This document shows positions 24,028-35,097 of a stretch of DNA of 64,000 nt, one piece after another. Below the pieces are notes generated by a model. The model was not told the DNA's origin. It worked only from the letters and a program-made list of their open reading frames with translations, and did no database searches. Numbering within the stretch: position 1 is the first letter of the stretch; each line of letters opens with the position of its first letter. The translations under genes and the position numbers were made by a program. The DNA comes from Hyparrhenia diplandra (taxonomy: Eukaryota > Streptophyta > Magnoliopsida > Poales > Poaceae): the NCBI GenBank assembly GCA_015847255.1, contig JADLZK010012665.1, positions 186,001 through 250,000 of the forward strand. The letters run 5' to 3'.

Positions 24028-24075
24028 CGGCCTAGCTTCGCATGAGATCCAGGGCCCGAGACACTCAGATCAAAG

Positions 24076-25145
24076 GCGTTGGGCGGACGGGGACCCTAGC
24101 CGTGTGTTTGGTTGGAGAGCCAACCTAGTGGGTCGGAGCGGACCCCGTCCTCGCGGTTGTTTGGATGGAAGGGGGAGGGATGGGTTCGCTCGAGGCGAAT
24201 ATTCGCCGAGATGCGGGTTTGTTCCATCCTCGGGAAAAGTGGCGGGACGGCGCGAACCCGGTGGGTTCCGTCGGCGCTGGCGTCCTCCGTCTCTCTGTCC
24301 TTGCTCGTCGTCCCGTGAAGCGGCTGCCTCCAACTTCGCCCGCGCTCGAGGAGGCGGCGACGCGGTGGAGCTGGGTTGCGCGGCCCTCGCGGGCGGCGGC
24401 GGCGGCGAGCTCGCCCCGCGGCACCGGAGGAAGTGGGCGCGACAAAAGCTGGGGCCAGCGCGCCAGACGCGGTGGATCTCGTCCGCGGGAGGCAGAGGCT
24501 CGGCGGATCTCGCCGTAGCGGCAGTGGATCTCGCCCTGCGGTGGAGGGGCCGAGCAGCTTCGGGGCGGAGGGGGCCGAGCAGGTCCGGCGGCAGTGCGGC
24601 GGGAGCCGAGCGCCCGAGCGGGATCCGCCGCCCATCGCTCTCGCACGTCTGAAGGGAGAGGAAAGAGTATCAAAATTCAATTTGGTTTCACCGGGGTTCG
24701 ATGTAAAAAACCTAGAGAGAAAGATTTGCTAATTTAGGCTTCACTAATTTCTAAATAGTTGAGCGGTCCTAATGCAAAAACACCAAACTACCGGTGTTAT
24801 CTTGGCGTCCAAAATGAATGTCGATTACTCCAACCAAACATGGGATGGGTTCACTCCGTCCCCAAAATCGAAGGTGTAACCAAACATCGAGACGGGTTCA
24901 ACCCAACCCAAAAAACGGGTTGGATCCAACCCAACCCGGCCAACACTCAACCAAACACACGGTAGGAGCGCGACGACGTTGGAGTGGTAGGTGGAGTTGA
25001 AGGCGTAGGAGCCGCTGTTGTTCTGAGAGGTAGTTCATGATCCTCAACGCATGGGCGTGGCCCGGCAAGTGGGACGGAGAAGCGGGAGGAGGGACGGAGG
25101 CCATGTGGAGCGTGCAGGGTGTGGCGGCCATGACGGCGATTGGTT
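24076..25145 (-). pseudogene. Truncated copy of the CRK 5' end, split by a TIR element
   Basis: 24076-24099 plus 24963-25145 match the first part of CRK exon 1 and its leader (about 10900-11100). The match covers the signal peptide and the start of the first DUF26 domain, then stops at 24076. Small indels break the frame (for example near 25025). The match runs straight through a transposon insertion at 24100-24962. It has no kinase domain and cannot encode a receptor. It is the CRK end of the duplicated block. Confidence 0.85.
24100..24962. mobile_element. GC-rich TIR element with perfect 15-bp ends and TAG duplication
   Basis: The left tip CCGTGTGTTTGGTTG is the exact reverse complement of the right tip. 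TAG is duplicated on both sides (24097-24099 and 24963-24965), and the flanks rejoin into a CRK-like sequence, proving the insertion boundaries. The 3-bp duplication fits PIF/Harbinger-like elements, though TAG is not the usual TTA/TAA. The interior (24240-24640) is strongly GC-rich with frames on both strands but no transposase or other domain I recognise. Near the right end lies a region of repeated AACCC-type words. Confidence 0.85.
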
Positions 25146-25333
25146 ATCTGCGTGAGACTAGGTGAAACAAAAATATCATACATGTGTAGATTCATTGAAA
25201 AACTCCCAAAAAGATACTTAGGGCATCCTTAGGGCACGTTAGATTCAGCCTTGAGCTAAGAAAACTATTGTAAACTATGGCCCGTAAGAAAACCAATATA
25301 AGCCAAGTTCGTGAAAAATTTACAAATTGTTTG

Positions 25334-27757
25334 ATCTCTAGCTTTTTGTTGCCAAATGTTGTGGAGGGATTACCAGTTTGCAATATGCAGATGATACCGT
25401 GCTTTCTTTAGAAAATGATTTTGAGAAAGAAAACAAACTCAAATGGATACTAATCATTTATGAGAAAATGATTGGTATGAAAATCAATTATGAAAAAGGT
25501 GATATGTTGACCATGGGGGTGGATGAAGATAGGGTGAATGAACTTTCAAAAAACTTTTGTCACAAAAAAGTTGAATTCCCCCTCAACTACTTGTGTGTAC
25601 CTTTGCACTACTCAAACTTGACGAAGGCGATCTCGCAACCAATCATAGAGAAGATTATCAAGAGTATTGCGGGGGTGGAAGGGTAGGATTTTATCTTATG
25701 CTGGTCGCCTAACTTTGCTTAAAGCATGAATGGCAAGCATTCCTATCTACCTCTTGTCTATGATAAAGTTCCCAAAATGGGCTATTGAGATGATTAATAC
25801 CCATACGGGACAGTTCCTATGGAACAATACTGAGGATAGACACAAATATCACCTTGGACACTAGTAGTTAGTTGCCCAAAAGAAGGAGTTGGGTGGTCTT
25901 GGTATCCCCGACCTTAGAAACTTGAATATAACCTTGTTAAGCTCTTGGATATTTAGGTATGAATTAAATAGCAATGCCATTTGGGCCCAGATTTCTTATT
26001 ATAAGTACAAAACTAATAAACCTCACATCTATAGCCCTCTCGGTAACCATCTGTCTCCCTTTTAACAAGGGGTGACTTGGGCTTTGAAAGTTGCTCAAAT
26101 GGGCATTATGTGGAAAGTGGGAAATAGGAAAAAGATAAGATTTTGGGAGGACCATTAGATGGGTAACTCATGAACACAATATTGGCCTTTATACATTATA
26201 TATGAACAACATGGTAAGTCTATTAGCCAGGTGTGTGATGGTGAAACCCTCATGCTGTCCTTCACCAGATCGGTTTTTGATTCTTTAATGAATTTGTGGT
26301 TTGATCTAGTTAACATAGCTGAGGAGATTGCTCTCAATGATGAGAATGACCAAATTATTTGGAGTTTTATCTCCACTGGAAGATGCTCTGTACAATCTTT
26401 ATATGTTGTCGTAAACCATCATGGAATTAAACCCGCACATGTCTAGGCTATGTGGAAACTTAAGATTCCACCCGAGTCTAGATCTTTCTCTCTGCTCTGT
26501 CCAAGAACATATAACTCACTAGGGACAATCTAGCTAAGGGTCTATTTGGATGTAGATATTAAAGTTATTCGGCATCGAATTGGTACCAATACCAAATCAG
26601 TCCCTGTATTGGAAATGACTCACAATACCAAATCTACTTGTTTGGAAGTGCATAGAATTGACCCCTCTTCTCCTCTCCACCGCTTTTGGGGAAGAAGGGG
26701 AGGGAGGCATCGGGGACAGAGACGTTGACTGGCGGGCACCACCGGACCCATGGAAGACGGGGAGGGAGGCGTAGTGAGTGAAGGAGGAGGAGGAGGCTTG
26801 AAGCACCTTCAACCGTGGCGAGGTCCAGCTCAACGGTCGACGCACGGCCAAGCCTGGGGTCGGCGCCGCAACTTCCTCCCGGTGGTGGTGCCCCCCCGAC
26901 TCGACGATCCCACAACCCTCCCTTCTGCTCCAGCGAACACCATAGCCGAGCAAAGCTCCTATGTGTGGGGGTCTTTGGGTGGGCAGGTGGAGCGTCGTCT
27001 AGCCGCAAAGGAAGGGTCAGGACGGGTGGAGCGTGTAGTGGCGGGCTCCAATTGCACTCAATACGGAGGGTGGAGGCTTCATATTGTGGGCAAGGCACCG
27101 TAGTAGCAGCGAATACGGTTGGGTATTGATGTTTGTTTCCAATTACAAAGTCTAGGACATCCAAACACAGGTATTTGAGGCTATACAATTCAAATTCCAA
27201 TTCCCAAGCCCCAATGTCTACATCCAAACGCAGACCCTAAGAGAAGACATGTAGATGACAAGACTTGCATTTTCTCAGGCTGAGCTGAGAACTATTCACC
27301 AACTATTTTTTTAATTGTTATGTGGTAAGAACCTTGTGGTTTCATTATGATAACCGCCAGGTATTTCCAACCTCTTTATGGTGTATTTGGAAACTTCATA
27401 ACCAAATCGCTTTTCGGGAAGAGTTTGGTTAGGTATGAAGGATTTGATATTGTGGATTGCCAAGACTCGAGAAGGTGGAAGCCTTTGTTCATTTGGATCA
27501 ACTGGGAAAAGATGGAGCAAGCGATCCCGAATTGGAGAAAAGAGCAATTTAACCTCCAAGGATAGGTTGGCGACAATCGGGGTTACCAATACTCGAGTCT
27601 CAACCTTTGGAGGAGGGCTTAACCACTCGCGATTCGTCTGAGTTCCGATGTGTTGATGCTTGATAATGTTGTCATAAGTCTTGAAACCTGGTTAAGTTTT
27701 TCGTGGCGGGAGAAACTTTTGAACTCGCTTTATGATAGCTAGGAAACCCCCTTGTCT
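25334..27757 (+). mobile_element. LINE fragment with reverse transcriptase motif, decayed and nested
   Basis: The block is flanked by an 18-bp target duplication with one mismatch (AAATTTAC(A/G)AATTGTTTG at 25316-25333 and 27758-27775). It begins inside the RT domain with QYADDTVLSLEN, holding the catalytic YADD, and continues through MIGMKINYEKGD and PLNYLCVPLHY. Many stops and frameshifts follow, but the order of motifs matches the LINE at 1-1824. The zf-RVT segment LTRDNLAK is cut at 26537 by a DNA transposon and resumes at 27238 with RRHVDDKTCIF. No poly(A) tail remains at the 3' end. Confidence 0.85.
26538..27237. mobile_element. 700-bp TIR element with TAA duplication, nested in the LINE
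   Basis: The left tip GGGTCTATTTGGATGTAGA matches the reverse complement of the right tip (GGGTCTGCGTTTGGATGTAGA). TAA is duplicated at 26535-26537 and 27238-27240, and the LINE protein reading resumes exactly across it, which fixes both ends. A 3-bp TAA duplication fits PIF/Harbinger. The middle is GC-rich, with an open minus frame from 27227 to 26634 that lacks any domain I recognise. Confidence 0.88.
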
Positions 27758-28639
27758 AAATTTACGAATTGTTTGTTTAAAACAACTATGAAACCTAACC
27801 TTCACTCTTTATCTCCCTTAAAACAACCATTAAATGTTATCAATTTCCACATATTTGAAAAAACAAAGATAAAAGTCGAAAGCAAGGTCCAAGGCACTAT
27901 GATAATTGTATTACACAAAAACAGTTGGTTCTGAAAAAAAAATTCTGGTTATACTCATATTATTATTGTTTTGCTCTTTGACAGCAAAAACACTTGCTAA
28001 ACTTTGGATCTCGCTACTTGTGGGATGTTACTTAGGGACATCTGTGATCTCCTACAAGAGAATTTCATGTGTAATGATGTTTTTTAATCCCTAGAACATG
28101 TAATGTTGTGGCTCATGATATAGGTAGCCTAGGAATGAGTTGGGATCTAGGTGAATTCTGCATTTTCTACTCCCTCCATCCCTTTATGTATGTCGTTCTG
28201 TGTGCAGTTCAAAAAAATGTCCCACAAAGAAGATGTTTTAGCTTGTATAGGCTAGGTCCCACTCTATATTCAGTACACCACCGGTCCATCCGACTTGTCG
28301 TTGTCTTCCACTATCATGAGTTTGCAAGACTTTGGGTGCCTTGTGAGCGATTATGTTGAGTCTTCTGGTTCAATAACAATTATAGCTAGCTTTTTTCTAA
28401 AAAAATGTAGACGAAGAAGTATAGGGGTAATCTCTTGAATAGTACTACCTAGTCCCTCCATTTTAAATTGTAAAGTATTTTTTTTTTTAGTACATAGTTT
28501 ATGCTATACTACAAAACCCAAGAATTTAAAATGAGTGTATATGCATATCAAATTTGTGGCTTTCGTATGGATTCTTGTAGTTTGAGTTTACATATCAATT
28601 TTCACATGTGAGTAAGATAATAATAGATTTTCATTAATT

Positions 28640-29310
28640 CAGCCTCTATATCCACAAAGGATGGGGCTTAAGCATTCGGCTTTAGCCGCTGCCCCATCCA
28701 CCTCGTTGGCCTAGACGGCGAGCGTGGATCTCCGGCCATGGCCCCCGCCATCTGGCTGCCGCCTGGCCTAGCCGGTGGGCGCGGGGGCCTCCTTCCGTGA
28801 CACGAGGGGGGTGGATCGAGAAGAAGCACCGCGAGCGTGTAGGCGAGGGAGACCACCACAAGCTCTGCGGTGATGGCATGGCGTGCCGCCCCGCAACGTG
28901 TCCAAATCTCAAATGTTGTGAGGTAGGGAGGGCAGATCAAGGAACAACATGATGAGCGTGTAGGCGAGGGAGATAGATGGATCTGTCTTCGTGGCACCGA
29001 TCAGAGTGACCATGTCGTCGTCACCGCTATATTTTCTCCATGAATGGCGGGACATGCACGAGTGCTACCCCGATGGGGACCAGCCGCGAGTGCTCCGCCA
29101 CCGCCATCCTCACAGGTCTCCGGTGACCTTGCTCGACGACGGCAAGGCGAGAGAACAGGAGGGTGGCGGGGGTAGGGTTGCGGCGCCTCGTGGTCACTTT
29201 TGGGTTCGTGTATGCGATGCCCCAAGTTTTAATTTTCCTTTTGAATTATTAAAGTATGTTTTTTTGTCTCATGGTTTTGAAAGGGGCTTAAGCGTTTCTA
29301 CCTCTACTTT
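28640..29310. other. GC-rich intergenic DNA, partly related to the left flank of the Athila insertion
   Basis: 28720-28765 matches 15097-15137, the DNA just left of the Athila element, and so represents its uninterrupted form. A motif GAGCGTGTAGGCGAGGGAGA occurs twice, at 28832 and 28956, a short direct duplication 124 bp apart. Frames on both strands lack domains. Confidence 0.5.
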
Positions 29311-29515
29311 GAAGTGACTACGTGATTTTGCCCTCATTTTTTTAACTTTATGATTTTTGTCCTTTACTACCAAAGCAAATCAAATGTGATTTTATCCCTA
29401 GTCAACGATCAAAACAGTATAAAAAACCGCGTTGACCAGGGGTCAAAACAAGGGTAAAATCATGAAATTAATGAAATGAGGGCAAGATCACCAAAGTAGG
29501 GGCAAGAACACAAAA
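29311..29515. repeat. MITE-like inverted repeat
   Basis: GTGATTTTGCCCTCATTT near 29320 is mirrored by the inverted copy GAAATGAGGGCAAGATCAC near 29473, with AT-rich sequence between. Further inverted matches continue outward for a few words (CTTTGG/TTGAAG area). Probably an old MITE; the ends are not sharp. The following 29516-29880 holds nothing recognised. Confidence 0.45.
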
Positions 29516-29885
29516 ATCTCTTTTTGAAATGGTTTTGCATCTAAGATTTGGTTTACACCACATGTTTTCTCTGCCAAAAGGGAGATAAAAATGCCTCAAA
29601 CAATGCATATACGAAGTAATGTGCAATTGTCAATGTCCTGGACTGTCAAATCTTACCAATAGCATCAATTTGTTGTTCGGTATACAAACACAAGAGAATC
29701 AAAGGGGCTTTAATCACAGAACAATAACGAATCACAGAGATGTAACAAGAACTAGGTATACCATAAGCAAATTTCAAAGAGACACATAACCTTTTCTTTT
29801 GGTTGATCCCTTGACCTTGTTTTGCATTATTGTCCTCTCTGTAGCAGTAGCCATTGCCAAATAAGCCCAGATAGACAGGCCCGCT

Positions 29886-30160
29886 AATGGGGGGGGTTGA
29901 ACGGGTATTTTGGGGCGGGTTTTAATACGGGTACTATTGGATGGGTGGACACGGGTGACACCGTGAAACGGGTTAGGGCGGGTTGGGTTGGCGACACAAG
30001 CGGGTTGGGGCTCTATGGTCATAGATCGGGCATAAGTCATATATCATCTTCGTCATTGACTTCGGGTTGGGGCAGGTTGGGGCATTGGGCCGACGGGTGG
30101 GGCGGGGGGGTGGTAGTTCAGGTTTTTAAAATATGGTTTGGGGCGGGTTTAAACCCGCTA
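29886..30160. repeat. G-rich degenerate GGGTT/GGGGCGGG tract
   Basis: Words such as GGGTT, GGGGCGGGTT and ACGGGT recur on the plus strand for about 270 bp. Similar ACCCG-rich DNA makes up the interior of the hAT-like element at 43314-43818, so this may be the remains of a related element. The plus frame across it is compositional. Confidence 0.55.
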
Positions 30161-30259
30161 GCAGTGCCTACAGATAGAAGCCACATGAAGGTACAACATT
30201 GGTAGCACCTTCAGCGGCTCTCCTTATCCACATTGATCGTTCTTGTCTCGGCCCCTAAG

Positions 30260-30492
30260 AGCAAGTATTATAATACACCCGGCTTTTTGGCGGTAAGGAT
30301 ACTTCTGACCTACTTCTCAGCCCACCTGCATGGTGGTTAAGTCTTCAGCATTTAATAATGGGCCCGGTTATGCGTCTCACAAAGTTTCTTGGTTCCTGTG
30401 TCCAAGCGGTACTGTAAGCTTACAACCGCTTCTCCTCCTCTCTCCTCCACGTCATCATTTAGCCGACTTACAGCCTTCTATAATACTTGCTC
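30260..30492. mobile_element. Tourist-like MITE (PIF/Harbinger), 233 bp
   Basis: Inverted ends GAGCAAGTATTATAA and, inverted, GAGCAAGTATTATAG are flanked by TAA on both sides (30257-30259 and 30493-30495). It has no coding capacity. The tip GAGCAA is shared with the large GC-rich elements at 11391 and 35098. Confidence 0.82.
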
Positions 30493-30558
30493 TAAGCCTA
30501 AACGCAACCGTACTGAATTATTAAAATCCAACAATCTCATTTCCCCAAGAAGTGACCC

Positions 30559-31470
30559 AACTCCTACAACTTGCCCGGTGGACGGCAAATCGCTATAAAG
30601 AGACTGGAGGACAAAGCTCCAGCGCAAGGCCTGAAGCAGCTGAAAGAACGAGCTACTAATAGTCGCCAAGCTTGGGCACAACAATCTTGCAAAGCTTTAC
30701 GGTGTTCGTTTGAAGGAACAGGAGAAGCTGCTTGTCTACGATTACCTGCCCAATCGAAGCTTGGACACCTTTCTCTTTGGTACAAAATTGTAGAAATGAC
30801 CCGGTGAAATAATCCACATGCTCGAGGCCAGCAACATCCATCCATCCTTCTGTGGATGCCCACATGAACCGAAAGATCTCTGATTTCGGTCTGGCATGGC
30901 TCATCAACGGCAACAACAGGACGACTCCGGTCGCCAGGACACTGTAATAGTACTACCTGGCCCAGTTGGAGGATCTCTCAAGTCGTCCATGTTGATGATT
31001 TCTTGTACGTCTCGCAGAAGATACATCACAGGGGGCCGGGCTCCTCTCAGAGTCTCAGTCAAGCTAGACGCCTGCAGCTTCGGATTCCTGTACGTGGTCC
31101 TGATGATCCTTACCGGAAGGCGGAACACTGACGCTGTGACGCATGCTTTGAACCAGACGTGCTTATGCATCCGCCTTGGGCTATGCCTGCAGGAGAACCT
31201 GGCCGGACCGACGTTGCATGCAAGACGTCCTCGTCATGCTCCACAGACCACGGACAAACGGCAAGCTTTGCTGCGCCGTCCAAGCCAGCGTTCGCCTTTG
31301 CGCACGAAAGGGGTAGCGAGGTGCAGGAAACCAGGAGCCGGAGCTGTTTTCGCTGTTTTCTCTGTGCGGGAGGTTGCGGAACTCGTCGTGGGTCACCACA
31401 TGGCGCACGTACTCACGGCATCAGGCAGGGCTTCGCTTCGGTGTGGTCACTGGTCAACAACGCCTGATTT
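30559..31470 (+). pseudogene. Decayed CRK kinase-domain fragment
   Basis: On the plus strand the pieces follow the CRK kinase order. LPGGRQIAIKRLEDKAPAQGL corresponds to the ATP-binding lysine region. A shifted frame gives a KLGHNNLAKLYGV-like piece. KISDFGLAWL holds the DFG motif at about 30875. CSFGF...LTGRRNTDA follows near 31080-31130, and a C-terminal piece contains PSKPAFAFAHERGSE at about 31290. The HRDLK segment is missing and at least five frame changes are needed. The extracellular half is absent. It lies in the opposite orientation to the intact-looking CRK at 8236-11081 and derives from a related gene. Confidence 0.82.
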
Positions 31471-31522
31471 GAAAGGGCCTTGCTGCAGTGCAGAGAAAGG
31501 TTTATTACCCACCCAAATAGGC

Positions 31523-31628
31523 AAATATCGCCAGAGAACCAACCACACTCGTAATCGAAATATCGCCAGAGAACCAACCACACTCGTAATCGAAATATCG
31601 CCAGAGAACCAACCACACTCGTAATCGA
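31523..31628. repeat. 35-bp minisatellite, three perfect copies
   Basis: The unit AAATATCGCCAGAGAACC... starts at 31523, 31558 and 31593 and the copies are identical. It lies just after the decayed CRK fragment. No function is suggested. From 31630 to 32390 no gene or element was recognised. Confidence 0.92.
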
Positions 31629-32394
31629 ATCATGCACATTTCGGTTCGGGTTCCCTCATTTGGTTGGGTTGGGTCGTAGTCGCAGGGGTGGCTCCAGCTC
31701 CTCTACCCTTTCACTGTTCGAAATAAGCTTGGTAAACAGCAGGAGCCAAGGAATCCAGGAATCCAGCACCATTTTGGGTTCCATCGTCTCTCCATTGGTA
31801 AACCCGTGAGCCAAGGCAGCAACAACTGATCGAACCTCAACAAGTATCTAGAAAGTTTAATTTAATAGAGTCGACTTCAAATCCCATAAGTTGTAAATGG
31901 ACTGAAAGTTTCGGCTTCAATCTGACTGGCTCCTGAGTTGTGGAGACACTGTAGAGCTAAGATATGGCACAACGTTGGCATGGCATGGGAAATTTTGTAC
32001 CATGTAAATACAATGAATGTGAGGGTTGTGCCATGTCTAGAATCTCGACAAGATATGCGTATTTGGCCTTGCTTGAGCCGACAGAAGAATTGCACATAAG
32101 CACATATACAACTGCAATGCAATTGCTTAGTATTACTATCTCTCCTCTAATGCTTTAATTGGTTATAAAATCATAAAACCTTTTATGAAAATGGTACCTA
32201 CAAAATATATTTTATTATGTCACAAGTGAACAAAGAAAACAAGCAAAAGATATCCCAAAGTTGTGCTTAGACAGTCCCTGTGCTTGTGCCAAATAAAAGG
32301 TAGGATCTGTCAAATAACCGGTTGTTTTAGCACTTGCAAACAAACAAATTTTTCATAGGGTCCAAGCGGTTGTTACAGGCTTGTAAAACAACCG

Positions 32395-33460
32395 GATGCT
32401 CTATAACATTTCTCTAAAGGTAACGCTTGCCGCGCTGACACGCCAAAGGTCCGACGTGATTTGTACACTAAGAGTGCCACGAAGGATGAGATGGTTCGCC
32501 CAAGTCTCTTCTAGAGGACTAGCAGGAACCCATACCTCCCTATCATGGACAACTTGCAACTCTTTCCTCAATTTACTTGTGAAGATTAGCACGCTACTGT
32601 ACACATTAGACCCTAGTGCAGACATCACAACAGAATATGGCCACTTTCCTAATGGTTGGATGGATGCAAGTGCCACCATGTAAAATCCGGTTGTTATAGG
32701 CTCGTAAAACAACCGGATGCTCTATAGCATTTCTCTAAAGGTAAGGTTTGCCGCACTGACACGGCAAAGGACCGACGTGTTTTGTACGCTAAAAGTGCCA
32801 CGAAGGATGAGACGGTTTGCCCATGTCTCCTCTAAAGGACTAGTAGGAACCCATACCTCCCTATCATGAAAAACTTGTAACTCTTTCCTCAATTTACGTG
32901 TGAAGATTAGCACGCTACTATACACATTGGACCCTGCTATTGTAGAGACCACAACAGAATATGGCCACTTTCCTAGATGGCTGGATGGATGCAAGTGCCA
33001 CCATGTGCATGCCTTTTTAAACCGAGGGATGAGACGGTTTGCCCATGTCTCCTCTAAAGGAGGAGCAGAAACCCATACCTCCCTATCATGAAAACCTTGT
33101 AACTCTTTTCTCAATTTACTTGTGAAGATTAGCACGCTACTATACACATTGGACCCTGCTACTGTAGAGATCATAACAGAATATGGCCACTTTCATAGAT
33201 GGCTGGATGGATGCAAGTGACACCATGTGCATGCCTTTCTAAACCGAGGGATGAGACGGTTTGCCCATGTCTCCTCTAAAGGACTAGCAGAAACCCATAC
33301 CTCCCTATCATGAAAAACTTGTAACTCTTTCCTCATTTACTTGTGAAGATTAGCACGCTACTGTACACATTGGATCCTGCTACTGTAGAGATCACAACAG
33401 AATATGACCACTTTCCTAGATGGTTGGATGGATGCAAGTGCCACCATGTGCATGCCTTTC
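32395..33460. repeat. Tandem array of 222- and 318-bp units, open on the minus strand
   Basis: The landmark GGATGAGA(C/T)GGTT(T/C)GCCCA(T/A)GTCTC starts at about 32485, 32803, 33027 and 33249: one step of 318 bp, then two of about 222. The longer unit includes an extra segment with a hairpin (ATCCGGTTGTT...AACAACCGGAT at 32688-32721). The 222-bp unit is a multiple of three and is open on the minus strand across the array, giving repeated peptide blocks such as SSVLIFTSKLRKELQ and REVWVPTSPLEETWANRL. No family was recognised. A shorter two-copy version lies at 38812-39290. Confidence 0.85.
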
Positions 33461-34485
33461 TAAACCGAAATATTTTTATCTTCAGAGTACTCCAGTACCC
33501 CATCCAACTAAGAATAACTTCTCTTCGTAAGAGTTGGCATCCACCTGATTTAGATGTCATGCCAAAGCTATACGTAATTTTTCGTAAGAGTAGAAATTAA
33601 TTCAGAGAAGCGCGTCAGGGGACAGAGCTGAGGACAATTCGGAGGAGAGGGAACTGACATTTAATTGTTTGAATATGAGATGAAAAAAAAAACTAAGCAA
33701 AATTTTAGAGAAAGTGACTAGTACATCAAACTAAGAATGAAGGTACACAGAGTCAGCTTCCATCTGAACTGACATTTAATTGGTAAGTTGTACACATCTT
33801 GGAATATCGATATAGGAGGTTTGTTTCTCTAGAAAAAAAAAGTTTTTTTCCAAAACAAACAAGGAACATTTCCATGTAGATCTATTGTGCTAGCGTGGAC
33901 AGAAATTAAGAGTAGTTTTAGCATGTGTGGAATTTTAAGCTACGCGGTGTGGGCACAGTGTCGTGGGGAGGAACACTTGTTCGATTTTTCATTATTATAT
34001 TAAGATGTATGCTCAATATGTTAGGAATGTGCGTGTCGAATTTATGAAAAAAATTATCACATGGCGCACTTCGGCCACCTAAAATTATGTAATATTTAGC
34101 GTAAAATCGTTGAGTAAAAAACTTCTCATCAGTACAAGTCAGGAATGATACTTTATTTGACCCAAAACTCTAATGAACAACTAAGCAATTTTCATGTTAA
34201 AACAAGAATATAAATCATGATAATATCATATACTAGTATAAGAGTAGCTCGTATACCAGTGAGATTAGACAACATGACATAAAGTGTAAGCATGGCCCAT
34301 ACAACATGAACATGGATACCAATATGACCATTGTTTGCATACTAGCCAAATTAAAATGAACAAAGAGATACCTTTAGACTGTAGAGGGAGACAGGTGGTT
34401 GAGACGCTATTGTTGATGATGGTACATACAAAGTTTTGGAAGAGATGAGCCGAAGTTGGGAGCAATGGTGTGAAGAGAGCTTTCA

Positions 34486-34516
<31 letters not shown>

Positions 34517-35097
34517 CGCCTTACTCATTCTCTCTCGATTCAAGGTTGTCAGTGCACATAGGCGGTCAGGACTGCCGCGCATCGCTGGTTCTATTAGGAC
34601 TAGGAAACTGCCAACGTAAGTTCAATGTGTTTTATTTAGAAAAATTGGTACACATATATAGGAAGGCGAACATGTGCATCCATAACAACTAGCAGTTTGG
34701 TAATAATTGATGTTGCATCTTCTACCTCTACTTATGGGCTTAAACATTAAATCTACTTATGGGCTTAAACATTAAAGTCCATCAAAGAACATAGCCATTG
34801 GACTATTGAGATTTATTAGAATTTCTATGTATGGGCCTAGGGGAACTATACCATATAAATTATAATAATTCATATGGTTTGGTCGGAATTTCTTGCCTAC
34901 CAATCACGATGTTTACCAAAAAAAATACTGTAGTTTATCATGTTTCACAGTAAAATGGGTTGACCATGTCTGAAAATCGATATGTATTTTGGGAGAGAGA
35001 GAAATTTTTTTTTTACCGTCGTCTCTCTTAATCAAAAGGACTATCTTCTAAAATCATTTTTAGAGTAGCTTAATACCAACACAGAACCACCGGCTTA

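Larger units (their letters stand above)
25155..28620. repeat. CRK upstream segment, copy B of the tandem duplication
   Basis: It matches 13284-14160 in the same order, split by the LINE at 25334-27757. In copy A, DNA including the GC-rich element at 11391-12716 lies between CRK and this block; in copy B the two are directly joined. Copy B contains extra sequence at about 28165-28370 that begins TACTCCCTCCATCC, resembling a Stowaway-type end. Confidence 0.78.

Noticed and set aside
24008..24732. Overlapping frames of 117-214 codons on both strands
   Set aside because: Same reason: GC-rich interior of the element at 24100-24962.
26634..27227. Minus-strand frame of 197 codons
   Set aside because: It spans almost the whole 700-bp TIR element, including its terminal repeats, and has no recognised domain.
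30896..31624. 242-codon plus-strand gene
   Set aside because: It is a composite of shifted CRK kinase codons and the 35-bp minisatellite, not a new protein.
32395..33460. CRISPR-like direct repeats
   Set aside because: The units are 222-318 bp without short repeats and unique spacers, and the genome is plant.
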